Source: Prinia subflava
Taxonomy: Eukaryota > Chordata > Aves > Passeriformes > Cisticolidae
Assembly (NCBI RefSeq): GCF_021018805.1
Contig: NC_086248.1
Span: 21,212,922 to 21,276,921 of the forward strand
Length of the DNA: 64,000 nt
Direction: 5' to 3'
A program made the translations under genes and the position numbers. Of the stretch, positions 12,104-25,507 are shown piece by piece; the first letter of the stretch is position 1, and every line of letters begins with the position of its first letter. The notes beneath the pieces are model-generated. The model did no database searches. It was not told the origin of the DNA and saw nothing but the letters and a program-made list of their open reading frames with translations.

Positions 12104-12498
12104 TGAACTCAGGGTCTCTATATGGAAGCTGGAACATAGGAACGCACGATACAACCAATACGGTTAAAACAAACATTCTCCCCTTTATTCTTGAAATAGC
12201 TGGTTTTATACCGTGCAAAATAATTTACAGTTGCAGGTGTATTTTTATTGGCATTCAGCGTGAACAAATATGTAAACTATCTCAGTTTAAGGCAGCGACC
12301 GTGATTCCACTCTAATTGTCCTATCCAGTCTGTGCGCACATCTTAACTTAATTTCTAACTGCACCACAAGCTTATCTACTTCTACATGGGCCCAAATCTG
12401 AGGCCTAGCAGGCCCAAATCTGACACCCAGTTTGGGATAGCTCAAATCTCATTCCACAGCACATCATGCCCACGATCTCTAAGAAATCCGGTTACACA
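12104..12498 (-). mobile_element. Probable solo LTR, 395 bp, inside CR1 (4 bp duplication GGCC)
   Basis: GGCC occurs at 12100-12103 and again at 12499-12502. Between them the minus strand starts TGTGTAACCGG and ends GAGTTCA, as TG...CA. It carries a TATA-like TATAAAACC and a later AATAAAGGGG (complement of about 12182-12198) in the correct order. CR1 sequence seems to resume briefly at GGCCATC, which supports an insertion with a 4 bp duplication, the size usual for class I (gammaretrovirus-like) elements. The terminal inverted repeat is weak, so the boundaries are less certain than for the other LTRs. Confidence 0.6.
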
Positions 12499-12502
12499 GG
12501 CC

Positions 12503-14620
12503 ATCAAGACACAGAAATGTGTGTGTTACCTTGACAATCAGACTATGAATTTTTTTCCCGTGTAGGTCCAAAAATCTATTAACCTGGCAAATCCTCCTGC
12601 TTTTACAAGACGATGGATTAATTATCAGCTGTAATTAAAAAACATGATCACAAAAGGGCTCAAGTGTACAGAGAAGGTACAGGAGATCCATTAGCTCTAC
12701 AGATCTAAGTGGGAAGTACTGGACTGTGTGGGTCTGTTCCAACCTCCAGACAGAAAGGAGACTAAGCTGACACCATAATGTTTTGATGATTTGCTGTTTG
12801 CTGTCTACACTTTGATAAATCATTACTAATTTTCAAAGGAGCTGTTAAAAATCCTCTTCAGTACACAGCATTTTAAATACCCTTGAGGAAAGCATCATGT
12901 CAGACTGATGTGTTATCATGCAGGTTGTCCATGCATGCTTATTAAAAAGGATTCTGCTGTTCAGAAATCTGGATTAGCATTTCAAGGAACTGCAAAATGC
13001 ACCCCAATGAGATCACAAGGAAGCAAAAACTGTTTTACCTTTTCACTGCCCCTGACACTGTGAAAGAGTAATTTGAGTTACCATCAATTAATGGCATTTT
13101 TCTCTGGGTTGCTTTTAACTGCAGTCTCAGGCTAAGTACATTAAGTCCAGTTAAGGACTGCAAAATAATTGACCAGATGCAAGATAAATATTTGCAACAT
13201 TTTCTCTACTTACAAGGGAAAAACCTCAGTCCAGTCATTTCAACCTGGACAGACAAATTGATAGCATCTGTGAGTACAGATATACCTGAAGACAATAAAC
13301 ATGAATAACAAAGGGATGACTTACAGAGCTTTGATATGGAAGAAATATCCATCAGCATAATTTCTGACTACTTGCTTCATTCCTGTAATTTTAAATACTA
13401 AATAAACCCTTCTGATATAGTGGAGAAGTAGGTCAGAACGTTATAAAAATACAGCCACCTATCTCTAGTACAATACAGAAAATTCATCACTTGTGTAACT
13501 GTACATGGAATTACTGTAGGGATGAGCAAGCCAGTATTTTGATAGTAGTGTGGTTCAATTAAACAGCTATAAATTTCTAATATGCTAATGAGGAATTATA
13601 ATAATTTCAGTTTTCAAAATGGAAACAAAAACTACTTTTCACATGTTGTACTCGTGTGTTGCTACTCACATTTGTCCTCGGCAGAGCCCCAGATCTATTC
13701 CATAAAAGCAAGATATTGTACACAGCAAAATACAGAATTAATAGGCATATGAAGTTCTAATACTAAATTTGTGATTTTGTGATTTTGTGCTCAAACCAGG
13801 CCTATTTTCTATCAAAAATTGGAAACCTACACTTTCATCTCATTCCATTCATATGAAGATAAGTCATTTTTTCATGGGAATAGAGTACTGCATGACATTT
13901 CCTGTTGATTTTCACAGATGAAGTGGTGTTTTTCCTTCCTTGCTGTACTGAGCTGCATACTTAAATAATACACCTGTTGTGGTATATATGCACTCATATA
14001 TATATTTGAGTGAGATAAAGGAAGTAACTCAAAACCAAGGAATAAATATATTTCTGGTATGGAATTCTGTGGTGTCTTTTCTGGAAATGAGGGTGACATA
14101 AACATCGAGGTTACCAGTCACTGTCAAAATATTACATTCTGTTAAATTACGATAATAAACAACCCCTTTGGAACATATTTACTGATTTTAAGCACTTTAT
14201 TCTGTAACTACTCTGTGAATCTGGCCCTCCAAAGTACAAAGGAATGTGACTGTGACTGTGGGATGTTCTGAAACCAGATGGCTTTGTTTCAGCTACTGCA
14301 TCATTTTATAGCACAATATACTTATTTGAAAAGATTTCTTTGCTCAGTATTGTTTAAATGTGTCTTATTTTACTCATTTGTCTAATCCTGATATGTCTCC
14401 ATTACAGTCCAGAATGATTAAGCTACCTTTTTCAGGAGCTTGCATGAGTGGAAGAAGCCATTCCTAGTTAAAGTGTTTTGGTGTTTTTACTTTTTCTTTC
14501 CTTATTAGGGTCATTGATAAATGGTTAAAATATGAGCCTAAGAGGAGATGAAACTGCCCTGATTCTCCCAGAAACTCCTGATTACTCACCTATTGACAAA
14601 ATGTATCAAAATAATGCCTG
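12503..14620. other. Unique sequence, nothing recognised
   Basis: AT-rich. CR1 similarity fades within about 20 bases after the LTR. No gene or repeat identified up to the next LTR. Confidence 0.45.
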
Positions 14621-14626
14621 CCATAG
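14621..14626 (+). repeat. Target-site duplication, left copy (CCATAG)
   Basis: CCATAG directly before the LTR terminus at 14627, repeated at 14947-14952. Confidence 0.75.
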
Positions 14627-14946
14627 TATCACCGCAGGGCCTGACCAGTAAGAGAGACTCGGGACACAGTTCAGCAGAGCAGGGCAGGAAGACCCGGATT
14701 TATTTACAAAAACCACTTTTATACATTTCCTATGATGCCCGTGGATTGGAGGATGGCATTCCCACCTCCCCACCACACTGGCCAAGCCAACTGTCAATCA
14801 CTTTTCTCCTCCCAATTAGAAATATGTAAACAATGAAAGACAGACAGCAAAACATGGCCAGTGTTTACATTAACGAGCACGAGAGACTGGACGTCTCTGC
14901 TTCAACACAAACACTCGGCACACCAGGAAAAAACCTCATGGCAACA
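14627..14946 (-). mobile_element. Solo LTR, 320 bp
   Basis: On the minus strand it starts TGTTGCCATGAGG and ends CCCTGCGGTGATA. The last bases are TA where CA is expected, probably one mutation, since the other end of the inverted repeat is TGTTGCC. The flanks are CCATAG on both sides. TATAAAA (complement of 14717-14723) lies just upstream of AATAAA (complement of 14699-14704), so U3-R-U5 reads on the minus strand. The 6 bp duplication suggests class II. No coding sequence. Confidence 0.8.
14699..14704 (-). promoter_or_regulatory. Polyadenylation signal of the 320 bp LTR
   Basis: AATAAA on the minus strand, 12 bases downstream of the TATAAAA box at 14717-14723. Confidence 0.6.
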
Positions 14947-14952
14947 CCATAG
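14947..14952 (+). repeat. Target-site duplication, right copy (CCATAG)
   Basis: Exact match to 14621-14626. Confidence 0.75.
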
Positions 14953-15407
14953 CTTAAATTATGTACCAGTTTAAATTAATTTACTGGAAATGAATGTAAT
15001 TTGCGAAGACCTACTAGTTGTGAAATAGAGACTTGAAAGATCTAATGTGATGAACAATACATTTTCTTCTTTCAGGTACTTGTTCAGAGACTTTTGCTTT
15101 CTTCCAAAATTAGTTAACTTAGTAATAATCCAGTACTCATTAAAAGAAGATCTGGCTTCTTCAGAAGCTACATTCTCCTGAGAAACAACAAAAACAGGAT
15201 CCGAGATATCACTGACCTTTACTCTTCTTCCTCTACCACCCTTGTAATTACACATAGCAAATGACAGAAAGGGTGTAACCAATTAGTACAAAAAACTCTT
15301 GAAAAAGCCTGCATTGCATTTCTTAAATCTTAGGCATATTTTGCTGTATTAGCCACTGTAATTACAAACTAACCTAGATTTTATTTAAACTGTAATAACT
15401 TCCTTTC

Positions 15408-15462
<55 letters not shown>

Positions 15463-17793
15463 GTATTGTTTAGTAACAAACAATATCACCGGAATTTTTC
15501 TTTTGCTTCTCCCAAAACAGCACCAATTCAGTTTAATCTGGCACAGGAAACATGTATTAACTCCTCTGTTTTATTTTGATCTAATTTTTAGGAACACTTC
15601 CAGGGAGAGTAATTTTGTACTGCTTACTACTTTTACCTGAAAAAGACCAACAGTGTGCAATTCCAGAGTTAATACTTTATATAATCTCTTTTCAAATCAC
15701 ACACCTTCTCCTGAAACAAAGTTTACCAAGTTATTTGGTTTACCCTGGCTTTTATCTCATTTCTCAGGAGCTGTCAAATGCACTGGTTTGTGTTTTTGCC
15801 ATTTGAAAACATGAAAATAAATGGGAAATATTTTCGTATGGTAGGTTGCACAAGTGCAATACCTTGTTCTTCTACTAAACCATTTCCATCAAAGCCTAGA
15901 AGTTTCCCCACAGCCATGTTCAAAATTGAAATCAATAGTTTCTCCCTGTCATATAAAAACCAGTTCACCACTGTATGAAATGGTAGAAAATGACACTAAG
16001 CAGATTTATTCTTGCATTTGCACAGAGGGCAGCTGGGGACAGAGCAACATCCTGGTGCCTAGGAAACCATGACTTGAACTAAACCAAATACCAGACTAAT
16101 TTAGATTTTGGTCTGTGTTCTGGGTTTTTTCTTTCTACTGCATCAAAAAATATGATTTGCCCCTTCTCTCACTTTGAAATCTCATTGAGTGTCTATGAGC
16201 AAAACATGCCATGCTATAATAAATACACATTTTAAATATTATTCCTTGATATTTAGGTTAATTTCTCTGCTGTCCACATTTCTGTCTCAGTCTTCTAAAT
16301 GTCTATTGGCAGATAGTATTCAAATGCTAATGTGCACCTATTTTTTTAAAGAAAATCGTCATAAAATTCATTGATTCATTCAGAGATAAGAAACAAAACC
16401 TCAAGAGATGTTCTATTTAATATTCGGATATGGATTGCTTTGATAGAAGTGTTTTATCACTTATAACAAAACATGCATGGTGAGTGTAAGATGATTACAA
16501 GATATCAGACATCTAATAATGAAGGTTAGGTCATGGATAACAAAGTTACTGTAGGTATTTGAAAAACAGAAATTGAAGTGCAAATCCTTCTAAACTAGGT
16601 TTAGTCTCAAACATCACTAGTATCTTTTCATATTATTGAAATATGGATGTACAATATTAAAAAGGCTAACATCCTCTTACAGAAGTAGTCTAGCTGTCAG
16701 GTTGCAGTCATTAGTAAAAATAAAACATGAATAACAGTGAACTCTATGGCATTCAGTCCCTCCATATTCTGGGAGAACTCTAGCAACAGACTGTAGCAGA
16801 ACCAATGTTTATACTGCTTTTCCACTGGATCAAAAGGAGACAATACTCATTACTAAAGGAAATCATAGCCTGAATTTTTAGAAGGGAGGGTTTTGTTACA
16901 TCTATGACTAATTTATGACTTCCCTGACACTCCTAGGAAATAAGGTTACTGATACTGAAGTGTTCAAAAAAAGTACAGTATAAAATCATAAAGAAGTCAG
17001 TATCATAACTAGAGAAAACTTTTCTTCCTTAACTTTTCTTATAAAGGTCAAAATTGCAATGGATGACTTTTAATTTCAGTAACTTTGTCTTCAAAATGCT
17101 AATACAAATGTACAGGTCAAGCTTTGCCAAAGTCCAACAGATATCTGAAACAAAACATCTCTCATGATTTTATCAGCACCATTATCAAACCAAGGTATTT
17201 GTATGTTTGTGTGATATTATTTTACATGGCTGTTATAGAACATACCTGATGACTGCAGGGCTGTAACCAAAGACAATGTTAACAGTAAAAGAGCTGATGT
17301 TCCTTAGCATCACTCATCTTTCCTTCCCTGTCTTTGCTATACACCTGAGGAAAAAAAAAAAAAAATGCAGAGCTATCAAAAAAGAAATGCTAAAACAGTT
17401 TAAAAAATCAATCAAATGAAACCTGAAAAAAAAAAAATCTTTAAAGTGCCTCTTAAAAGGCTCCTATGGACAAAGTCTCAGAGGTAGAGCAAAGATATTA
17501 CATTAAAGAAGTATGTTTCTTATTTTGTTATTAATGTAAAATAATTACTTTGGATTTAGTATAAATAAATGAAAAGTTTTAATCACATCACCACTCCATT
17601 TCTTCAAGGGAAAAATTCACTAGTCATACTGCTGACATCATTAATTCTAAAGAAGTCATTCCCTTCATCTTTGACACCAGTGTTGCAAGAGGAATTTATT
17701 TTCCAAGGAAGAAATTTTAGTCTGCTAATAATATGTCAAGAGTTTGCAGTAAGGGATCTCCAGGGTTTATTTGGGGTTTTTTTGGAGGGGACA
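14953..17793. other. AT-rich unique sequence with one AT microsatellite
   Basis: Nothing recognised apart from the (AT)n tract at 15414-15458 and short A runs near 17350 and 17425. Confidence 0.45.
15414..15458. repeat. (AT)n microsatellite
   Basis: About 22 uninterrupted AT dinucleotides following TGTACAT. Confidence 0.95.
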
Positions 17794-17925
17794 AATAAAA
17801 TAAAATAAAATAAAATAAAATAAAATAAAATAAAATAAAATAAAATAAAATAAAATAAAATAAAATAAAATAAAATAAAATAAAATAAAATAAAATAAAA
17901 TAAAATAAAATAAAAATAAAATAAA
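17794..17925. repeat. (TAAAA)n pentanucleotide microsatellite
   Basis: About 25 near-perfect TAAAA units over 130 bases, with a single extra A near 17915. The purity implies recent or ongoing length change. Open frames through it (alternating F, Y, I, L on the minus strand) are artefacts. Confidence 0.97.
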
Positions 17926-17999
17926 CCCTCTTCTCTTATCAAGTTTGCAATGTTGACAATTCTTCAATGTGAGTTACACTCTGAAATAGAGTACGCAAA

Positions 18000-18092
18000 T
18001 AAAAAACCAAATCAAACCAAATCAAACCAAACTACAAACCCCCCCCAAAACAACAAATGCCCCCCAAGACAAAACCAAAAAATCCAAGTAAC
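18000..18092. repeat. A/C-rich low-complexity tract
   Basis: Degenerate AAACCAAATC units followed by CCCCCCC and AACAACAAA runs, 75 bases after the TAAAA array. Confidence 0.75.
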
Positions 18093-21000
18093 AAAAAAAA
18101 GTCCCTATGGCTTTATATTTTTGTTTCTCTTGGCTAATTATTAGTCAGCTCACTACCACCACTGACTATGATATATCAATTTGTATTAAAAAAAAAAAAC
18201 ATACCCTAGTCCAAATTTAATTTTCAGATGTCTACTTTAATTGCTGTTCCAGCTCCACAGCCTAGGTTTAATCTTTGTCATAGCACTTTCTGAAGTAGCA
18301 CAGATGAACAACTTTGTTAGATGTTGCAACTTGACTTGTACACTGTGTATAAAAGAGGAGAGTTCTCATGCTCTAGTTAATTAATTGGATTATACCTTCA
18401 AAAGGATTGGCCCTTCATATGCCCTTATTCTAAGCACTCTTAAAGAAAGTTTGCAGAGTACTCTTCAGAAGAATAACCTAAGGATGAACTTTCAACTTGT
18501 GCAATATCACAGTTTTCTGTGATACTAGAAAAGGCAGTTTTAGGGGGCAGAAAGAAATGTTAAGAAGATGATGTGCCATACTTTTATGAAGTGTGGCATC
18601 TTAGGAAGAGATATATCCTTGGTAGGACTTTGAAAGTGTTGCTGTTATGATTCCTAATTTTCTTGTTCTGTGAATGGCTTCTTTTTTACTTATCAGATAG
18701 ACTTTAGGCTAAGGGATTGGTCAAATATGCCCTGGACATCCCTAAATATGAAACATTATACACACATTTTTGCTGATTATATATATTTGTATTCCTTAAT
18801 ACACTGGTCTTTGATCCTACATCACTTTAGGAATAGCCTGAATATTAATTTAGCACACAGAAGTAGACATTGAATCTTGCTGGAGTAGCATAAAAAATTC
18901 TGCCTGAAACTAAAAATACTTTCCCCTCATGGACAGTAATTTTCCTCAGAGAAGATCTATCCTGTACTCATATGCATGGTCATAGAGTTCCGAAGGACTC
19001 TGAGACAAAATTTAATTTATTTTCGGGTTTTTTTTTTTTTCTGTCACTTCACTTGAATAGAACACATAGGAAGGACTAAGGGAAAGATTAGCAATTTCTA
19101 AGTCCCTTCAGACCTGTAAAAATTCCAAACACACACCAAAACATACCCAGTCAAAACCTACCAGAAATATTAAAAACTGTGATAAGCTGAATGTTATATT
19201 TACAAGTTTGCACTAATCCCAGGTTCAAAATAACATTAACTAATGAAAGTTTGTGGAAATCAGTAGTGATGGCTGTAAAGATCTCTGCAGAATGAGAGAT
19301 TTACCAAAGTGCACAGTAGAATGTAGAGGGATTTCAGCTGAATGACTGACTTCTAAATTGACTGTTTGGCCTGTTAGGTGTCTACAGGTGAGGAGTCTGC
19401 AAAGGGTGTAGAGATGAGGTTAACCATGGTCCACTCTGATAGCCCACCTTCAAGCTACCCTTTTTTCAGATCCCAAATTTCCCTTTTTCATGGTGACACC
19501 CAGATACTTAGAAATTCCAGTGAACAGAAGAATTCTGGTACATTAGGCATGTATTAACACCTGATAAAATTTTATTTCTTAGATGAAACTACCTAGCATT
19601 AGCCTGAGGAATATTTTCCAGTTATGTGATTCTGGGGAAGGAGACTGCATAGAGCATTTATTTGGAGCTGTACACATGCAGGAAATTGTCACACGTTGTC
19701 ATACACATGAAAACGTTCACGTATCAATGGAACGAGTATCTCAAATGAGATATAAACTTGCTTGAGGGCAGAGGAATAACATTTTTATTTAACCTTTTGT
19801 TGTTAATTCTTCTCTTGGGAGGGAAATAAATGTTTCAGGCAGATGAAGTACTTGATTTTTAACTTTGTTGACTGTAAAATGCTAGGGGGCAAAATAATGG
19901 TGCTTTACAACTCAAAATTGTTTCAGAACAAAAAACATAGTTTTATAATAAAAGTAATATTTAATGATACATATTTTATGCTGCCACAAGATTTTCCATT
20001 TCAAGAGACTGTTTAAATCTGCAGGCATACACATTATTCCATAACCTGACATTCAGCATGAAGGAGAAAAAAAGATACTTCCTTACCTCGCTATCTGAGG
20101 CATGACCACCCAGTATTAATTTATCTACAATTCTGATGAAAATAGCATGACTGATACATCTGGTATATAAGTCCTTTTTTTTCAAACACTGAAAGATCAA
20201 AATAAACACTAAATCACTAAGACTAAGAAGTACTCAGAAGCTGAGAAAAATAAAAATTAATAAAGTGATTAATATTTAAAACTTGTCTGGAAAGAACTGT
20301 CTTCAATATTTATATGGCATCATAAAACTGCACCAGAAATGCTAAATACTGCGGAAATATTTAAAATCCAGAAAGCAAGTCTGTGTCACTAAAACCCTTT
20401 TTCTTAGATATCTTCATTGCAAATTCTTGCTTCTTTGCAAAGTTTTACGTAGAAAAACCTTGCCTAGCAGAATTCCAGCTGAACTGTTTAAATAGCTGTT
20501 GAAACATCAAAGATATTTATTAATTACTATTATACAGCTTCTGAAGTTAGTTTTGTAGCTGATTTGGTTTACGGAATGAAAAATAATAAAAAATCCTCTT
20601 ATTTCACAATTTTACCCAACCCTAATATGAAATAAAATATTAAATAAAATAATGAGCTTAAAGATCATTAATTTAGACTGATAAACATCTGATTTGTCTT
20701 ATTAAGGAAGTCAATGAATAAGAAACATAAAAATCAACAGATGATGCATTAATCTTATTTTATCCTCCTACTTTCTGTATTTTCTGATTGCTACATAAGA
20801 AGTGACAGTAGTAAATTGATGATATGACCTCTTTGCACCCTGTTGATGTCTCTGTGAACTCACCTCAAGTCAGACATACACTTGAGGGCAACACATTGTC
20901 ATAATGCCTTCAATGAAAGAGCTTTCTGAAAACTTTAGCTAGAAATGGAAATAACCAAATCATTGGCTTTGCGCTTTTGTATGTTAGGCAGGATCCACAC

Positions 21001-23792
21001 AGAAGCAATGGCAAGTGGTGAGAACAGGAAATCTTAAATATTACTAGTTTTATATTTGAGGACAGTACTGGGAAATACACCTATTCACTTGAGAAGAAAG
21101 TAATTTCCAAGACCTTGGTGTTTCTTGGATTTGGTGGTTTTGTGTGATGTGTGTATCCCACTTCTCCTTTCAGTTTCATGAGGAAAATCCAAAGTTTCAT
21201 CACATCATCTGTTTCTGAAACTGGACCAGGACCATGTTGATCTTACTCTGTCCCAGGACCATGTTGATGATCGTACAGAGGTGTTGGTGTGGTGTGCAAG
21301 TTTACTTTTGCTCAGTCCTGTACTATCAGTCAAATTGTGTGGGAAGAAGGGAGCATGAAAAGTGCACATACACATAAAGCATTCCCTAAAGTTTTAAGTT
21401 GCTCAAAGCAAAAATGTAGCAAAGATTAATTACGATGATTGATGGTCTACAACAGCAGAACATAGTGAATTGCAAATCTAAAACTAGTACTCCCTTCCAT
21501 ACCGAGAAGAAAGGGAGGCTTTACTGAGGAGAAACAGCAGCACTGATCAGGCAGAGCATCCTAAACCAGGGGAAACACAGCTGTGGCACCTCCTCTCTCT
21601 GCTTTCCCTTGCTTCCTCTGCTTATATGGGATGGATCTTCCATTTAGACTTCTGTATTTTCATTGACTATAGAATGTTTACATATGTTGGATGTATGATC
21701 TTTGTTTACTTTAAACTAGTGCTACTCAGCTCCCAATTTTCCTTTAGTGATCCAAACTTGTGCAACCTGTGTAAGGACTTCTACAAATGCACTATGAAAT
21801 ATTTCTGGATGCAGTATTTAATTTTTAGCTTATTGCACACAATTTAAAGCACCTCATTTACAAGAGGTCGTTAAAATATTTTGTTTTACCATCTGTGTGC
21901 AAGACAGTGTTCTGGTATCCAAACCATTCCATGAAAATAGGTTATTATTTTCTTGCAAGCCCTTGGCTTTTGGTGATGACCGCAGTGTATTCACACAAGT
22001 GAGAGTTTACACAAGGGAAACTTAGGTAAAAAATTATAAAATTCAAAATTATCTCTGATTTTGAGTAGCTGATATAAAGTTTATAATTGATATATGTAAT
22101 CATAATTTCCATTATGTATCCTTTCAAAAATCTTGTAGATAAGAAGTCAAAAGGCCATCATTTCAAATCTCCAGAAAATGACACATCTGGTTTCCTGACT
22201 GTTCTGAATTTTAAAAAAATCAACTCCAACTCCAAACTTAGTTCACACCCATAATAATGAGGCAGTAAAAAAGAATGCCTGTATTCTAATTCCAGTTGTA
22301 AAAATAAACCCTATCACACTCTAATCCCATTTTTTTCTGATAATAGTCTAAAATGCTTTTAAACCCTACACACTTGGTAAAGAACCTTGTTGGTCCTGAA
22401 TACCACACACAATTAGACTTTTGATAAAAAATAACATATTTGGTAAGGCAATGAGGTGGTTTCTTTTAGGAAGAGGTGAACAGGTAAACAATTTAAAATC
22501 TCTTTTTAATATTCTGATGATAAGGATTGTATTAAATCTTCCAGTATGCACTATCTAGTGCTCATGTAGAAGGACAATGCTCTAGAAGATATTGTTTATC
22601 TTGCACTCAGAAACTCTCCCTTCATGACTTTGCTATCCATATTTCTTTCCCTGGGAACTTGCAGTTTTGTCACTAAAAATACTTCTACTGAAAGTAAATC
22701 TCTGTGAGTGAGTGGCCTGCTGATAGAGAGATGGAGTCTGGTAGGCAGGACAGGAGACCATGAAAAGATTGCCAAATCCCCTCCTCTCTCTACTACCAAT
22801 ATTGCTGTTCTTGCTAGTGTTCTCCAGTTTTGATCACAAAGAAAGTGATTGACACAATAATTCTTGAAATTACTAATATACTTCAGATACCTGATGCCAC
22901 AGGATAACAAAAGCAACTTAAAATTATTAAATTTTATGCATTCTTATGAGTCATCTATTTTAATTTAATGACTGTGTTTTTAAAAGACATTTCAGATATG
23001 CAAATATGTGAAAACTTTGTTAGAAACTCAATGAGGTTTAAGTACAAACCATAATCTGACAGAAACAATAGTGTTTAAAATTACAAGCAGATGGGAAAAG
23101 AATAAAATAGAAAAACAATTTTCCTGCTAGGACACTATATTGTTTAAAGTTTGGTATAAATTATGTCTTTTGTCAAAATCAGGACACAAATTTTAAAGAT
23201 AAACAAAGCAAAATGTAGGTTATAACAAAAAGGATTTGGTATTCTGTGCTTGGAAATATTCAGTGATGAGTATTTAAATATAAAACATTGAAATCTGCTA
23301 AGCTAGGACTTCATTCAGACAACAGATCCTATGGAATTCAAATTTTTAATTTAATCTGAAAAATGGATCAGTAAGGGAAAAAAAACATCTTTCAGCTAAA
23401 ATTTTAAACTACACATATCTGCTCTGCACTACATGAAGAATTTGGTAGATGTGGCAAACACAGAATCATTTGCAATGTGCTCTGCCTAACACATAAATGA
23501 ATCTACTTTACTTTTCATTCCTAAAAACATATCCAATGGCCCAAACAACTTATAGTTGAAACTATGAATCGATATAAATATGCTATGAAGTAACAAAGAA
23601 ATCTTTGTTTCATAATAAACGCTTTTATCTTATTCACTGATAAACAATTGTTTTATTATCTTGCAAATATTTAGGTTTGTGTAGGGTCCAATTCTGGAAA
23701 TATTCCACTTGTACAAACATATTGTGTATAAAAGAAAAAAAATTATGTAAGAGATATTTTAAAAGCTAGTAGTAAAGAGAATAAATATACTT
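18093..23792. other. AT-rich unique sequence, nothing recognised
   Basis: No exon or repeat family identified. A short direct duplication (CCAGGACCATGTTGATC/G, near 21227 and 21254) is present. Confidence 0.45.
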
Positions 23793-23985
23793 AAATCATT
23801 GAATGCCAGAAGTGTAGAATGGATTGGAAAGAACCTCTTAAGTCTAGACCATCTAGTTCCAAGCCCCCTGCATTAGGCAGGAATGCCTTCCTCTAGACCA
23901 GGTTGCTCAAAACCCTGTCCAAGCTGTCCTTGAGCACTCAGGCTGCTGATGCTGCACTCAACACAGCTGTAGAGGTTTGACCAAG
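23793..23985 (-). mobile_element. CR1 3' end fragment
   Basis: Antisense CR1 terminus: AGAATGGATTGGAAAGAACC, CATCTAGTTCCAAGCCCCC, GGTTGCTCAAAACCCTGTCC. Moderately diverged and 5' truncated; the right boundary is approximate. Confidence 0.85.
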
Positions 23986-24017
23986 TTGGTCTCTGGCATT
24001 CATCATGTCATCATGCT

Positions 24018-24430
24018 TCAGCATGAAGAGCTCTTCCACTTCAAGAAAAATGTTCCGAAATAGCTGCCAGCTCTCAGTCCCATCCCCAGTCTGTCTTTAG
24101 TGCTGTGGTTATGGTTAGGGTCCAGGGAGCAGAAGGGCCTCCAGAGGCAGGGACTCTGTACTGGGACAGACACACCAAGGGAAGCACAGCACTGCACCAA
24201 GGTTGCTGTCTTGGGACCTTTCTCATCTGGGGGACTCTGCCACAGCCCCAGGCTGCCATTAAAGCTGGGATCAGGGTTCAGAGATCCACAAAGACTGCAC
24301 CACCAGAGACCCTGGAGGTGAAACAGGCATGCCAAGGGTAGCACAGTACCGCGTAAGCATTGCTTCCACCACAACTTTTGAACCCAGTTTCCCTGAAAGC
24401 GTAAGATCTCTGAATCCTAACCCTAATGGC
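24018..24430. repeat. GC-richer block with degenerate ~160 bp internal duplication
   Basis: Two similar segments lie about 160 bases apart. One has CCAAGGGAAGCACAGCACTG (about 24175); the other has CCAAGGGTAGCACAGTACCG (about 24332). Each is preceded by a related CCAGAG...GG stretch. The block is much richer in G and C than its surroundings. A minus-strand open frame of 118 codons (24018-24374) spans it but shows no recognised domain. It may be a decayed tandem or satellite-like repeat, or an unrecognised transposon piece next to the CR1. Confidence 0.45.
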
Positions 24431-25300
24431 AACCAGAGTTTGAGGTCCCCAGTGCCATGGGTGTCTCAGATAATATTTTTTAATGTTTCAGTAAATTGAA
24501 ACAATGCAAATATAAATCTCATTTATCAGTTTGAGCAAGCTATGTATACTGGAGTTTAATGGAGTTATGCTGCACCTTGCAATAGCAAGGAAGGACAAGA
24601 AGTAAGCCGGGAATATTTCAAAATTTTTTGCTGTTGATTTGTGGAGTAGTAATGGATAAGAAATAACTTTTCTCACAGAAGTGGGAGGATGCTTTTTAGA
24701 ATCCTGTGTTTCTATGGCTCAAACTGCTTCTGAGGGTTGCACCTCGAGTGACTCGCTGAAGAAAAGTCTTTCCCAAAGAGAATGATAAACTTGCCAAACT
24801 GGAATAAAGCCTTTCTGTAACCTAAATGTACACATTGTTAAATTTGCTTAACCATTACTGGAAGTTTAATTAAAGAATTGTTTTTCTTTGCAGCTGAATA
24901 ATTTGTTTAAAATAATATTCAATTAAAACCAAAATTATAACCCATTATCTAATGCAAATAGTCTAAAAATCTGTCAAGAGAGGGAGTAAGAAAGCCCTCT
25001 AAATTTGAGAAAGTAATTTAGTGACACTCACAAAACACTCAAAATTTTTTAAAAGGTTGCTAGGTAAGAGTCTGAGTGACAATGTTGTATGTATCTCTGT
25101 TAATGTGAATAGGGCATATTCCAGTTCACTGGAGGCACAGATATGATAAAAATTCATGATTTTCTAACACTACAACAGCAAAGTGCCCACAAAACAAAAA
25201 TGGCATAAAAGTTATTATTTCCTGGAAACATGGCAAATGTGACATATTATGATTTTTTGTTGTTGTTGTTTTCTTTTTTAACCATTACAATTGTAAATTC
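24431..25300. other. AT-rich unique sequence, nothing recognised
   Basis: No repeat or coding signal identified. Confidence 0.45.
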
Positions 25301-25446
25301 GGTAGCAGGCTTCTGACAGGGCTAGTGGGATCTCTGCCACTGGAGATGTTTGGAAACATACCTGGATTAGACCTGCTTTGAGTAGGGAAATGAACTAGGT
25401 GACCTCTTGATACTCCTTCCATCCTCAGATTCTGGTTCTGTGATTG
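25301..25446 (+). mobile_element. CR1 3' end fragment (older, sense)
   Basis: CTGCCACTGGAGATGTTTGG, GAACTAGGTGACCTCTTGA and the tail CAGATTCTGGTTCTGTGATTG follow CR1 3' order in sense orientation with many changes. Confidence 0.65.
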
Positions 25447-25507
25447 CATTTGTTCTGGTGAACCATCCTGTTTGTTTTTCAGGCTGTGAATTTACAGTGG
25501 AGGCTCT

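Noticed and set aside
17736..17967. Minus-strand frames with repeating F/Y/I/L
   Set aside because: Translation of the (TAAAA)n microsatellite.
24018..24374. 118-codon minus-strand frame
   Set aside because: Falls in the GC-rich duplicated block; no domain and several overlapping frames are equally open.
24106..24427. Interstitial telomere repeat
   Set aside because: Only one or two TTAGGG-like units at each side, within chance expectation.
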